DNA of 55,540 bases from CAZJFC01 sp964545245 (GCA_964545245.1 CAZJFC010000005.1:1-55540), one strand, 5' to 3'; positions 31,233 through 40,538 are shown, counted from the stretch's first letter. Notes: generated by a model from the letters alone, not told the origin. A program made the numbers and translations.

Positions 31233-33869
31233 ATTATTACCTCAACCCTGTTCGAAGATTACCTCAACTGCCCGACAAAATGCTTCCTGCGCGCATCGGG
31301 AGAAAAACCGGACGGGAACCTTTACGCAGGCTGGCGGGAGGAACAGAACCGGATATACCGCCACCGGGCGGAGAAAAGACTGGTGGAAACTTCGCCGCAG
31401 GGAACAATCACCTTAAACGTCGTAACAAGTAACCATAATGTGGAGAGCAGCATCCATGCCCTTGAAAATAACGGTAAACAACTTGTCCCCATACGTTTCA
31501 CGTTCCCCAACAAGCTCTCCCATATTGATAAGATGCTGCTCGCATTTGATACGCTGGCACTACCGGATAAGACGCAGGCTAACATAGATATGGGCAGGAT
31601 AATCCATGGTGATGATTTTACTTCCTCCAGAATCAGGATAGCACCGCTGCTGCCCCCTGCCTGTAAAATCACCGGCATGGTTACACCGCTCTTATCACAC
31701 CCCGACCCGCCAAAATTCGCCCTTAACCGCCATTGTCCGGAATGCGAATTCCAGAAGCGGTGCCATAAGCTCGCAATTGAAAAAGACGACCTCAGCCTGC
31801 TTGGAAGCCTGCCGGAGAATGAAAGGATAAGGCTGAACAGCAAGGGCATTTTCAGCGTCACCCAGCTTTCCTATACCTTCCGCCCGCGCCGCCCTTCCCG
31901 GAGAATCGCCCCCAAGCCGGAAAAATACCGCCCTGAGCTGAAAGCGCTTTCAATCCGCGAACAGAAAACGCATATCGCTAACAACCCCCGTCTGGATATT
32001 AAAGGGACACCGGTTTTCCTTGACGTGGAAGGAATACCGGACCGCGATTTTTACTATCTTATCGGCCTTCGCGTGCAAAATAGACAGCACAGCCTATGGG
32101 CAAAGAATACCGCCGATGAAGAAAAAATCTGGCGGAATTTCCTTGATATATTATCCAACATCGAAAACCCTGCGCTGGTTCATTACGGCAGCTTTGAAAC
32201 AACTTTCCTGAAAAGGATGTGTGAACGTTACGGCGCGCCGCCGGAAAATTCTGTGACGGCAAAAGCGTTAAAATCCGCTGTCAACCTGCTTTCCGTCATA
32301 TTCGCGCAGATATACTTTCCCACCTATTCCAACAGCCTCAAGGAAATTGCTAAACATCTCGGCTTCCAATGGCATGACCCGGAATCTTCCGGACTGCTTT
32401 CGCTGGTCTGGCGGCAGGAATGGGAAAATTCGCATAACCCTGAACTGTGCCGGAAACTCATCACTTATAACGCTGATGACTGCGCTGCGCTTAACCTTGT
32501 TACCGACACCATTCGCCAATATGCGGAAAACACGCAAAATCCCGATATAATCAATGCCGACTCGCTGAAAGGCAACCCGGTGGACAGGCTCGGCACATTC
32601 AAAAGCACCATCGCCGACCTTGAGCATATTAATAACGCCGCCCTCTGGGATTACCAGCGCGGCAGGGTATATATACGCTCAGGCATCAAAGCACCTGCCC
32701 CGCCCCGAAAACCGCTTAAGACCGATAACCGCGTGGATACGACTGTCATATGGAAGGTTTCCAGGGAATGCCCGAAATGCGGCAGGAAGGACGGTAAAAA
32801 AGGCAGGATATCATCGCGCACCGTACACGACCTCATCTATGGCCGGAGCAGCCTGAAACGCCGGGTTGTGAAATATCTGTTCCAGACCTATCAATGCCGT
32901 GGCTGCGGGCACAGATACGGCGTTGACCAAAGGTTCGGCCATGCCAACCGCAAATATGGCTGGGAAGTGCTGTCTTACCTAATCTACCATATTATCGGGT
33001 TATGCGTATCGCAAAGCACAGTGGCGCGGAGCCTAAACAAAATACTCGGATTTGACCTTGACCGCAGCAATATGAATTTCATGAAGATCCGCGCCGCCGC
33101 ATATTACCGGGAAACCAGGGATGGAATATTGGAAAGGATATTGAACGGCAACCTTATCCATGCCGATGAAACACGCGCGAATATCAGGGGTCGCCACGCT
33201 TATGTATGGGTTCTCACCAACATGCGGGAAGTGGTTTATATCCTCGCGGAAAACCGTGAGGCAGAGCTTATACGGAACCTTCTGGCGGATTATAAGGGCG
33301 TGCTGGTTTCCGACTTTTACGCCGCCTATGATTCCATTGAATGCCCCCAGCAAAAATGCCTTATCCATATTATGCGCGATCTGAATGATGAAATATTCAA
33401 GAACCCCTTCAATAACGAACTGAAAAAACTGGCCGGGATGTTTACCGGGCTGCTGAAGCCCATCATCGCGACAATAGACAAATATGGCCTGAAAAAGCGT
33501 TTCCTGAAAAAACACCTGCGCGATGTTGAGCGGTTTTACAAGGAACTGGATAGCTCCAACCTTGAAGGAGAGCTTGCGCTGAAATACAAACAGCGTTTCA
33601 CCAAGAACCGCGACAAGCTGTTTACCTTCCTGCTGCATGATGATGTGCCCTGGAACAATAATAATGCCGAACATGCCATAAAGTCATTTGCCATGCTGCG
33701 AAACATTATCTCCGGGCCTTCCACCAAAAAAGGGACGGAGGAATACCTGACACTTCTCAGCGTATGCAAAACATGCGAATATCAGGGGTTGGACTTTCTT
33801 GATTTCCTGCGCTCCGGTGAGAAAGATATTGCCGGCTATGCAAGCAGGAAACAATTTTTTGCAACATAA
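31233..33869 (+). CDS. TM0106-type RecB-like nuclease fused to IS66 transposase
   Basis: About 878 residues. Part 1 (1-240): TM0106/RecB-like nuclease with N-terminal FEDYLNCPTKCFLR and a Cys cluster CPECEFQKRC that could hold iron-sulfur as in Cas4. Part 2 (about 255-430): YprB-like RNase H fold with FLDVEGIPD and NADDCAALNL. Part 3: zinc ribbon (CPKCG... CRGCG, about 510-565) and IS66 DDE transposase with Asp645 (HADETR), Asp694 (SDFYAAYD) and Glu813 (NNAEHA). Homology begins at about 31233, where only ATT is available; the first in-frame ATG is 31383. The TAATG at 31206-31210 is one base out of frame. I see no terminal inverted repeats. Confidence 0.82.
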   Translation: MITSTLFEDYLNCPTKCFLRASGEKPDGNLYAGWREEQNRIYRHRAEKRLVETSPQGTITLNVVTSNHNVESSIHALENNGKQLVPIRFTFPNKLSHIDKMLLAFDTLALPDKTQANIDMGRIIHGDDFTSSRIRIAPLLPPACKITGMVTPLLSHPDPPKFALNRHCPECEFQKRCHKLAIEKDDLSLLGSLPENERIRLNSKGIFSVTQLSYTFRPRRPSRRIAPKPEKYRPELKALSIREQKTHIANNPRLDIKGTPVFLDVEGIPDRDFYYLIGLRVQNRQHSLWAKNTADEEKIWRNFLDILSNIENPALVHYGSFETTFLKRMCERYGAPPENSVTAKALKSAVNLLSVIFAQIYFPTYSNSLKEIAKHLGFQWHDPESSGLLSLVWRQEWENSHNPELCRKLITYNADDCAALNLVTDTIRQYAENTQNPDIINADSLKGNPVDRLGTFKSTIADLEHINNAALWDYQRGRVYIRSGIKAPAPPRKPLKTDNRVDTTVIWKVSRECPKCGRKDGKKGRISSRTVHDLIYGRSSLKRRVVKYLFQTYQCRGCGHRYGVDQRFGHANRKYGWEVLSYLIYHIIGLCVSQSTVARSLNKILGFDLDRSNMNFMKIRAAAYYRETRDGILERILNGNLIHADETRANIRGRHAYVWVLTNMREVVYILAENREAELIRNLLADYKGVLVSDFYAAYDSIECPQQKCLIHIMRDLNDEIFKNPFNNELKKLAGMFTGLLKPIIATIDKYGLKKRFLKKHLRDVERFYKELDSSNLEGELALKYKQRFTKNRDKLFTFLLHDDVPWNNNNAEHAIKSFAMLRNIISGPSTKKGTEEYLTLLSVCKTCEYQGLDFLDFLRSGEKDIAGYASRKQFFAT

Positions 33870-34139
33870 ATCCGCACAAACCATTGCCAAACCGCCACAA
33901 TGATGTCCAACATAATCAATCACAAACTAAAAAACCCATATATTCTATGGAGTTTTTGGGAACCGCCTATGGCTTGGGTGCTTGAAAGAAATACCATGAA
34001 TCCGGCAGAAAACCTTCCATCCGCTATATTGGAGCAATCGTGCAGCATAAGGCAATTAAGCATTGAAGCCGCCGGTTGCGGGTATATACCTCATCTCAAC
34101 AGCAGGAGCTGATAAAATTCAACCAGAAGGAATAAGACA

Positions 34140-34412
34140 ATGAATAACCCAATGAACAAAGAAGGCGCGATGCAAATGCCGATGATGCCAATGATGAGCA
34201 GCATGATGCCATCCATGATGCCGATGATGTGCAACATGAAATGCGAAATGACAAAAGACGGAATGGTCTGCACCATGACACCTATGCAGGGCATGGATGA
34301 AAAAATGTTCAAGCAATGCTGCGAAAGCATGATGAACATGACGAAAATGGGCATGCCGATGATGATGTGCTGCGGCCCGATGCAGATGATGTGCTGCTGC
34401 ACCTGCAAATAA
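34140..34412 (+). CDS. Methionine- and cysteine-rich small protein, probable metal binder
   Basis: 90 residues of which about a third are Met and eleven are Cys. Met pairs spaced MPMMPMMSSMMPSMMPMM are followed by CNMKC, two CC pairs and a terminal CCCTCK. Such thioether/thiolate patterns bind Cu(I) in CopC/metallothionein-like proteins. No signal peptide is evident. AGAAGGAA lies about 9 bp before the ATG, and an intrinsic terminator follows, both supporting a real gene. I recognise no named family. It is convergent with an XRE-cupin regulator. Confidence 0.72.
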   Translation: MNNPMNKEGAMQMPMMPMMSSMMPSMMPMMCNMKCEMTKDGMVCTMTPMQGMDEKMFKQCCESMMNMTKMGMPMMMCCGPMQMMCCCTCK

Positions 34413-34432
34413 CTCACTGTGAACGTAATACT

Positions 34433-34467
34433 AAAAGCCAGCCTCAGAAATGAAGCTGGCTTTTTTG
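34433..34467 (+). terminator. Intrinsic terminator after the Met/Cys-rich gene
   Basis: AAAAGCCAGC and GCTGGCTTTTTT form a 10-bp stem around an imperfect loop, ending in six T. It lies 20 bp past the stop and 12 bp before the stop of the opposite-strand regulator, so it may serve both. Confidence 0.85.
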
Positions 34468-34478
34468 CACACCGGACA

Positions 34479-35078
34479 CTAATTCTTTTGCGGGTAGACC
34501 ATTACCAGATATAGCACTGACACAGAGCTATTGCTGTAATTACGGTATGTATGAGGGACATCCGCCTTGAAATGGATCGCATCGCCCTTGGCAAGCAGAT
34601 ATGATTTGTGCTCCACCAGAATTTCAACCTCGCCCTCGCTCACGACTATATTTTCGATAGTGCCGTTGGCATGCGCCTCCGCCCTTTCCTCACCGCGCGG
34701 TTTTATCCTTAGCTCATAAAACTCGGTATTCCTGTTTTCGGCATCGAATGGAAACAGCGCGCGCGAGCTGAAAGAGCCATCCTGCGAATAAAGAACCTTA
34801 GCCTTTGTCAGCGGCAAAACCTCCACTTCGCTATTATTAGAATTGGAATACAATGCAGAGAACGGAACACCCAAAGCCTGGGCGACTTTCCATAAAAGGT
34901 TGATTGTCGGCGCAGACTTGCCCTGCTCAATCTGCCCAAGCATTGACTTGCTAACGCCGGAAATAGCGGCAAGCCGCTCAAGCGACAATCCTCCCTTAAC
35001 GCGCAGGCGCTTAAGGTTAACCCCGATAATATTCGACAAATCGTTCGGTTCAGCTTCAGCGGTGGCGGCTGTCTTCAC
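34479..35078 (-). CDS. XRE-family regulator with cupin domain
   Basis: 199 residues. The N-terminal helix-turn-helix (about 16-70: VNLKRLRVKGGLSLERLAAISGVSKSMLGQIEQGKSAPTI) is of the Xre/HTH_3 type. The C-terminal cupin (about 115-195) carries AHANGTIENIVVSEGEVEI and FKADVPHTYRN. Such proteins sense a small molecule and repress or activate nearby genes, often amino-acid or aldehyde metabolism. The target is not evident; neighbours are a metal-binding small protein and an unknown gene. It starts 11 bp after the 74-residue gene upstream. Confidence 0.9.
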   Translation of the reverse strand: MKTAATAEAEPNDLSNIIGVNLKRLRVKGGLSLERLAAISGVSKSMLGQIEQGKSAPTINLLWKVAQALGVPFSALYSNSNNSEVEVLPLTKAKVLYSQDGSFSSRALFPFDAENRNTEFYELRIKPRGEERAEAHANGTIENIVVSEGEVEILVEHKSYLLAKGDAIHFKADVPHTYRNYSNSSVSVLYLVMVYPQKN

Positions 35079-35089
35079 GGGAACCTCTA

Positions 35090-35314
35090 CTAGATTTCGC
35101 CCAGATAGTCGTAAATACTTACGACATTATCCCTATTATCTTCCGGTTTCAATAGGGTTTGCAGCGGCTCCGCCTGTGCTTGCTGCTGGACAGGAACATA
35201 TACCGGATAATAAACAACAAACGGCATATATACCACTTCCTGAGGTGACGATTTCCCCCGGAATGACTGTTTAAAGTTATCGAACTGAATAATGTTACCT
35301 GCTTGGTTCTGCAT
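35090..35314 (-). CDS. Unknown 74-residue protein
   Basis: Begins MQNQAGNIIQFDNFKQSF; the centre is rich in Val, Tyr and Pro (VVYMPFVVYYPVYVPVQQQ), and the end is NVVSIYDYLGEI. GAGGAT lies upstream of the ATG at 35314. It may be exported poorly or be membrane-associated through the aromatic stretch, but no clear signal or transmembrane segment exists. Short spacing to the XRE-cupin gene suggests one unit. No family recognised. Confidence 0.55.
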   Translation of the reverse strand: MQNQAGNIIQFDNFKQSFRGKSSPQEVVYMPFVVYYPVYVPVQQQAQAEPLQTLLKPEDNRDNVVSIYDYLGEI

Positions 35315-35565
35315 ATAATCCTCTTAATCCCTATTACTCTTATATAGATTATACACGACCAAGTCAATAGGGTATTAACTTAAAAAACATATCATATTGA
35401 TTTTACTGGATTATATTTTACAACCAAACTTCACCGGAACTATCAGCATGCTTCATATGTTGCAGATTAGCAAAGCTAATAAGTTAAACCCAGTTGTCCA
35501 ACGCAAATCATAGACAATTGCGGTATTACCCAATATTTTAACCGATAAACATCCACGAGGTTTTT

Positions 35566-36189
35566 ATGTCCGGAAGATTTCTATTCTCATTCTGCCTTTC
35601 CCTTGCTTTGTCTTTCATTTCCGCACAAGGGGCAGATGCCGTCGAAACCGGCAGCGCAGCACCGCAATTTACTGCCAATGACATTAACGGAAAAGAGCAT
35701 TCACTTGAATCATACAAAGGAAAAATCGTTATCCTTGAATGGACAAACCCCGGCTGCCCTTTTGTCCGCAAGCATTATGATTCAGGGAATATGCAGGCAA
35801 CCCAGAAACTTGCCATAGATAATGGCGCTGTATGGCTGGTGATAAATTCTTCAGCGGAAGGCCAGCAAGGCCATTTGAATGAGGATGAGGCAAAAGCGCA
35901 GCAGGAAAAGGACAAAGGCAATGAAACTGCCTATATACTTGACCATGACGGAACCATCGGCAGGCTCTATGGGGCAACAACCACACCACATATGTTCATC
36001 ATCAACGCAGATGGCAATATTGCCTATCACGGAGCAATCGACAGCAAACCAACCGCCACTGTTGCAGATATCGAAACCGCGCAGAACTATGTCAAATCCG
36101 CGCTTGAATCCCTGTTTAAAGGCGACTCCCCCGAAATTACGGAAAGCAAAGCTTATGGCTGCGCCGTTAAATATGGGAATAAGGAATAA
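35566..36189 (+). CDS. Periplasmic redoxin (AhpC/TSA-like, single active Cys)
   Basis: 207 residues. Signal peptide of about 22 residues, ending near SAQGADA. Thioredoxin-fold domain with the peroxiredoxin-like active site EWTNPGCPFVRKHY (Cys64); the second Cys of a CxxC is missing. DHDGTIGRLYGATTTPHMFII gives the cis-Pro loop (TTPH), and the C-terminal AYGCAVKYG carries a second conserved Cys. This group occurs widely in proteobacteria as a secreted thiol oxidoreductase of unclear substrate. It stands alone upstream of the fimbrial chaperone. Confidence 0.88.
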   Translation: MSGRFLFSFCLSLALSFISAQGADAVETGSAAPQFTANDINGKEHSLESYKGKIVILEWTNPGCPFVRKHYDSGNMQATQKLAIDNGAVWLVINSSAEGQQGHLNEDEAKAQQEKDKGNETAYILDHDGTIGRLYGATTTPHMFIINADGNIAYHGAIDSKPTATVADIETAQNYVKSALESLFKGDSPEITESKAYGCAVKYGNKE

Positions 36190-36260
36190 TATTTGAATTT
36201 TTAATTTGACAAATTCACCTTAAAAACAAATCATACAACCCATAGTTGATGAGGGATTGT

Positions 36261-36938
36261 ATGAGAACCATATTAATTACAATAACTTTCTTCGCCTGCG
36301 CTGTATTGCCAGCGCAGTCGGAATTTGTCATCAGTAACGCAATAGTTGAATATAATTCGCGGAGTGGTAAGCAGATAGACATCCAGCTTATCAGCAGTTC
36401 CGCTGAGAATGATTATATAGAAATCTCGGTTGATGAGGTTATCAATCCGGGCGCAGAAGATGAGCAGCGCATTCCTCTGGATGACCCGACACGGGGCGGA
36501 CTGATAGTAACGCCTGACCGCATGATACTCACCGCGGGGAGCAGGAAGACCCTGCGCTTTGTCTTGCTGGACGATCTTTCGGAAAAAGAACAAATTTACA
36601 GAGTAACTGCCCGCCCCGTGATTAAGGGAGTTTCAACTGAAAATAAAATGGGGCTAAAAATTCTTATAGGTTATGAAATACTGGTTATCGTCCGCCCGCA
36701 ATTTTCAGAACCGGGATTCGACATAACACGAAATGGCAGGATTTTAAACATAAGCAATACCGGTAATACGAACATCCTGCTGCAACAGGGAAAGCAATGC
36801 CCCAAACCGGATAACTGCATCAGCACCCCTTCCTTAAGAGTTTATTCAGGAAGGAAAGAAACAATCTCCCTTCCGCATGACGCCAAGGTCACGTACGCAA
36901 TCTGGGACGGCGAAAGCAATAAGGAATATTCCTTTTAA
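36261..36938 (+). CDS. CS1/alpha-type fimbrial periplasmic chaperone
   Basis: 225 residues from the ATG at 36261; a frame upstream to 36246 adds five residues before the signal peptide. The signal peptide MRTILITITFFACAVLPAQS precedes two Ig-like domains. Features of alpha (CS1-type) chaperones are seen in ISNAIVEYNSRSGKQIDIQL, then GLIVTPDRMILTAGSRKTLRF with the Arg and strand of the subunit-donor face, and YRVTARPVIKG. It escorts pilins to the usher. It is convergent with the usher gene, whose stop is 11 bp away, instead of lying in the same operon. Confidence 0.8.
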   Translation: MRTILITITFFACAVLPAQSEFVISNAIVEYNSRSGKQIDIQLISSSAENDYIEISVDEVINPGAEDEQRIPLDDPTRGGLIVTPDRMILTAGSRKTLRFVLLDDLSEKEQIYRVTARPVIKGVSTENKMGLKILIGYEILVIVRPQFSEPGFDITRNGRILNISNTGNTNILLQQGKQCPKPDNCISTPSLRVYSGRKETISLPHDAKVTYAIWDGESNKEYSF

Positions 36939-36949
36939 AGCTAATAAAA

Positions 36950-39346
36950 CTATCGGCATATGAGCGGTTCTCTATAGATGGTTATATTATTTACCTGCTC
37001 AACATCGCGGGGAAGGTTCACAGTACAAAACTCCCCGTCTCTGCTGAACGTCAACTCATCCATAACAGGAATTTCCGCCTGAAAGAACCCTTTGCTGTTT
37101 GTGGCAACCTGCCTGTTCCCCTGTTCCAGAACCGCGAAAGTAACCGGATTACCGTCCTCATCCACAAGTTTTGCCGCTACCACCTGCAATTTCCTGATCT
37201 GCCATTTCAGTTTCACGGCATTGCCGGGATATAACGTCACCAGCCTTTCCCCGCTGTCATAATCATAAAAATCACCCGGCTTGGCCGCCAGCCGGATTTT
37301 ATACACGCGGAACGGATTCAAATACAGGGCATGGCTCTCCCCCGCCCTTACGCTGCCCCTTTCAAAACCGTTTATGAATACGCTCATCTCCGCATCATCT
37401 TCGCCCTCAACCTGAATAATTACCGCACTGTTATCATTCTGGTCGCCGCCAATGACAAACTTCCCTTCCTGCTGCGCGGCATTAATGGAAAAATTGCCGC
37501 CATAGGTCAGGGCATTATCGCTACCGCCGAATGATTTTTGTACCCCGCCGCGAACCCGGCCATATCTGTTTCTCCAATCCGCGTCCGCGTTCAGGCTTTT
37601 TGAATAATTATCCGCCTGCATACCTGCGCCAAGCAGCAATGCTTCGTCAGGCGAAACCCTGTCATGCCAGACGCGCGCGCTGCCATAAACCCGATCAGAA
37701 CCTTCACTGAACGAATAACCACCTGTTCCGCTAACTCCATATTCACCCAGCCTTTTTGAAAACCTCAGCAATATCGAGCCGGAATCCCTGTCGCCATTCC
37801 TTGCAAAATCCGCACTAAGCCCAAGCTCGGCCTCCCCGGATGACCATAACCTCCATGTTGCGTACGGGCCATATGAAAAGTTTTTCTCACTGCCATAAAA
37901 TTCAGTGTAGTTCGCGCGCGCGCCAACTGCAAAATCATGAGAAACCGCATAGGAGGCATTGACCGTTGCCTGCGTCACCTCGCGCACCAACGCGTCAAAA
38001 CCGGTAGAATTTTTTTCATCCGCCCATATTTCCCTGAAATCAACTATCGCGCTGACTTCCTCGCAGATATGCGTGGCAGTAAACTGTATTCCATAATCGG
38101 AATCGGTTGATATCAGCCCGGTGGTTTTAAGCTGCAACTCCGGTATCATATAAAAAATACCCGGTTCAAATATCACTTTATCTTTCACGGCCACAGCGCT
38201 CGCCTCCAGCCCGCTATTCTCCGCAATACGGTGGATTGTACCAAGACGCAATATAGGGTCGCTGGAAAGTTCCGGCATCACGGAATCATCTCCCTGATGC
38301 TCGCGTATAACCCCTGCCTCGGCATAATAGACCGGCTCGCCGGGCGGCGGCAAATCCGGTGACTTGGCAAAAAACCTCTGCTCCTCGCGCACCGAACCAT
38401 CAGGCTCCTGAACCTTAAGCGTAATATTATAAGCCCCTTCCGGAAGCTCGGCAGTGCTGATACTCTGGTTGCCCGCCTCATAGGCCCGTGAGCTGTATAA
38501 CCTGCCGTCACGGTATATTGAAACGAATGAGCGCCGGGGAAGATATAATATGATCTGGCTTCCCTCCATCTGGTATTCATCCAGCAATGTACGTGTAGAA
38601 GTGGAATAGGTAACACCGGCCATATCATGGTCGGAGGCAAGCTGCATCCCGCGGCTGCGGAACAGCCCCGCCCCTGCCCTCCATCCGTTCCTTTCAACCA
38701 TCATGGTTGCGGTATCAAACCTTAACCCCTCATTATTGACCGTTGAAACCAGATTGAGCATCGATTCCCCATAAGAATGGTAAAAATTATTCGATACGGC
38801 AAAATTCGGTTTCGTATCATCCATTCCTGAAACTGCGCCGTTGAAATTATATACCGAAGAAAAACTCCTTTCCGGCAGCGGCAGATAACGCAAATCACCA
38901 GCCTCAGTAACACCGGCATATCGCGGATTGATAAACAGTTCCACCGTCAACCGGTTATCATCATATATCACCCCCACATCCTCCGGTGCCAACCTCCCGC
39001 ACCCTTCATTCCTGCCGGAGGTACACAGCTTATCGGCATTATGCGGCAAGGGCGCTGCCATCACCTGTGCGAATTCCCCTTTATCTTTTATGGCGGGTAT
39101 ATCCTCCGCAATTTTCTGCGGCTCAAGGAACCTGATATAATCCGGCGACACCTCAGCTCTGTAGGAAAAAACCAGATTACCGCCATAATATAATGAAACC
39201 ACGCTGTTGCGCGGCCCGTTTAAATGCTCAAAACCCTGCGGAACGCCATCCACCACTTTAATCCGGGCGGTCGCCTCAGGCGGGAAAAGGACAAGCAACA
39301 CCGTTGCAAGCGCTACGCCCGCACTTATCTTTCCTTTTTTGTTCAT
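36950..39346 (-). CDS. Outer-membrane usher, CS1/TcfC type
   Basis: 798 residues with a signal peptide of about 28. The N-terminal region (VVSLYYGGNLVFSYRAEVSPDYIRF) and the plug/barrel section rich in alternating aromatic strands match the TcfC/CooC-type ushers of alpha fimbriae. A C-terminal E-set-like part (VVAAKLVDEDGNPVTFAVLEQGNRQV) ends with a Cys pair (EFCTVNLPRD, PLICR). It secretes and assembles the two pilins encoded just upstream. It starts 8 bp after the second pilin stop. Confidence 0.83.
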   Translation of the reverse strand: MNKKGKISAGVALATVLLVLFPPEATARIKVVDGVPQGFEHLNGPRNSVVSLYYGGNLVFSYRAEVSPDYIRFLEPQKIAEDIPAIKDKGEFAQVMAAPLPHNADKLCTSGRNEGCGRLAPEDVGVIYDDNRLTVELFINPRYAGVTEAGDLRYLPLPERSFSSVYNFNGAVSGMDDTKPNFAVSNNFYHSYGESMLNLVSTVNNEGLRFDTATMMVERNGWRAGAGLFRSRGMQLASDHDMAGVTYSTSTRTLLDEYQMEGSQIILYLPRRSFVSIYRDGRLYSSRAYEAGNQSISTAELPEGAYNITLKVQEPDGSVREEQRFFAKSPDLPPPGEPVYYAEAGVIREHQGDDSVMPELSSDPILRLGTIHRIAENSGLEASAVAVKDKVIFEPGIFYMIPELQLKTTGLISTDSDYGIQFTATHICEEVSAIVDFREIWADEKNSTGFDALVREVTQATVNASYAVSHDFAVGARANYTEFYGSEKNFSYGPYATWRLWSSGEAELGLSADFARNGDRDSGSILLRFSKRLGEYGVSGTGGYSFSEGSDRVYGSARVWHDRVSPDEALLLGAGMQADNYSKSLNADADWRNRYGRVRGGVQKSFGGSDNALTYGGNFSINAAQQEGKFVIGGDQNDNSAVIIQVEGEDDAEMSVFINGFERGSVRAGESHALYLNPFRVYKIRLAAKPGDFYDYDSGERLVTLYPGNAVKLKWQIRKLQVVAAKLVDEDGNPVTFAVLEQGNRQVATNSKGFFQAEIPVMDELTFSRDGEFCTVNLPRDVEQVNNITIYREPLICR

Positions 39347-39354
39347 GCCTTGCC

Positions 39355-39825
39355 TTAGTTAGGGGTCAGCAGCAATGTAATCTCTCCCTTATGGACTCCC
39401 CCCAACGCCTGATTCATACTGGATTGCAGAATCTTTATGCTTAGCTTCGCATTAGGCCCGGTCAGTGCGCAGGTGCTGCTTAAGATATTGCCACCTGTCT
39501 GCCCCGTGAGTTTGACATTATTGGAAAGCTGGGTTCCAAGCCCTGCGCCTGTCGAGTTTTTCCAGTATAAATTATAAGGAATCTCACTTGAGCCATTTAC
39601 CAGCTTGAACCCGCCCGGACTGCTGACGGTTATCGCATATCCTCCAATAGGAAGAATATCATAAGTATAAATGCATATATTGATTGAAGCATTCACCTCA
39701 GGGTCGCCCGGACTCCATTCCGGCAAATTGAAATCACTGATATTGGAAATACGCATCCCCAAAAGGGCATGGGCATTTCCCGCCATCATCAGTAAAACCG
39801 CACATGCGAAAAATATTTTTTTCAT
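39355..39825 (-). CDS. Fimbrial subunit, probable minor or tip pilin
   Basis: 156 residues. Signal peptide ends AGNAHA. The mature part has the SCPU/CS1-like pattern INICIYTYDILPIGGYAITVSSPGGF with Cys, YNLYWKN, a second Cys (SSTCALTG) and an end GEITLLLTPN matching a beta-sandwich donor strand. It shares this layout with the upstream larger pilin (ICIYSSTGSYRVTATG, YTVTWN, GTLTMVVAPF), so the two are homologous. One base separates it from that gene. Confidence 0.8.
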   Translation of the reverse strand: MKKIFFACAVLLMMAGNAHALLGMRISNISDFNLPEWSPGDPEVNASINICIYTYDILPIGGYAITVSSPGGFKLVNGSSEIPYNLYWKNSTGAGLGTQLSNNVKLTGQTGGNILSSTCALTGPNAKLSIKILQSSMNQALGGVHKGEITLLLTPN

Positions 39826-39826
39826 A

Positions 39827-40402
39827 TCAGAAAGGCGCTACCACCATGGTTAATGTTCCCGTATAAGGCGTGCTGCTCGATGCCGCCGCTATCATGTCAG
39901 GTTCAGTCACCCCGACTATAACCCTTGCCGTACTGTTCGCAGGCCCGCCACCATTGCAATCGGAGCTGGTAGTGGTTGCATTAGGCAAAGTGGCCGACTG
40001 CGCTCCCGCTGTCAGCGATACCCCGCTGTCATTCAGGCCGCCCGCGCCGCCGCTATTCCACGTTACGGTATAATCCAGCGTGTTGCTGCCGCTTGTGATT
40101 TTAAATGAGCTTCCGCTCCCACTGCCTGTCGCAGTAACGCGGTAACTGCCGGTTGATGAATAAATGCATATATCGCTGCTGACCTTTACCGGCCCATCAC
40201 CAATACTCCAATCGGCGATTACCAGGTCCTGTATGCCGCTGATTCTTGCTTGGTCAGCTTTCTTAATGCTGATCTCGGCACTGCCGGTTGATGTCGGCCC
40301 GACATCGCCCTGCATTGCAGATAACGCCGGCATACTGGCCAATGTTATAATTACCGGAACAGCCAGCATGCTGTTTTTTTCTGGTTTATAGTAGTTTTTC
40401 AT
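39827..40402 (-). CDS. Fimbrial subunit, probable major pilin
   Basis: 191 residues from the ATG at 40402, preceded by GAGGG; a second ATG four codons upstream (40414) lacks such a site. Signal peptide region PVIITLASMPALSAM. The mature protein has an N-terminal strand TGSAEISIKKADQARISGI, then ICIYSSTGSYRVTATGSGSG, a second Cys (SSDCNGG) and the closing strand YTGTLTMVVAPF. Ser/Thr/Gly-rich, as pilins often are. First gene of the pilin, pilin, usher operon. Confidence 0.8.
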   Translation of the reverse strand: MKNYYKPEKNSMLAVPVIITLASMPALSAMQGDVGPTSTGSAEISIKKADQARISGIQDLVIADWSIGDGPVKVSSDICIYSSTGSYRVTATGSGSGSSFKITSGSNTLDYTVTWNSGGAGGLNDSGVSLTAGAQSATLPNATTTSSDCNGGGPANSTARVIVGVTEPDMIAAASSSTPYTGTLTMVVAPF

Positions 40403-40538
40403 ACACGCCCTCATAAGTTTAGTTATTATATAATTTTCAACCTAAGAGGGAATATATGGACAATTTACTAACTTATGGTTAACTGAACCGAAAAAGATTT
40501 CAATTGCAGGTAGCAGCAATTAATCTCTTGTTAAGACA

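Noticed and set aside
33900..34112. 70-residue ORF after the nuclease-transposase fusion
   Set aside because: No ribosome site, unusual residue order and no neighbour logic; it probably is spacer sequence.
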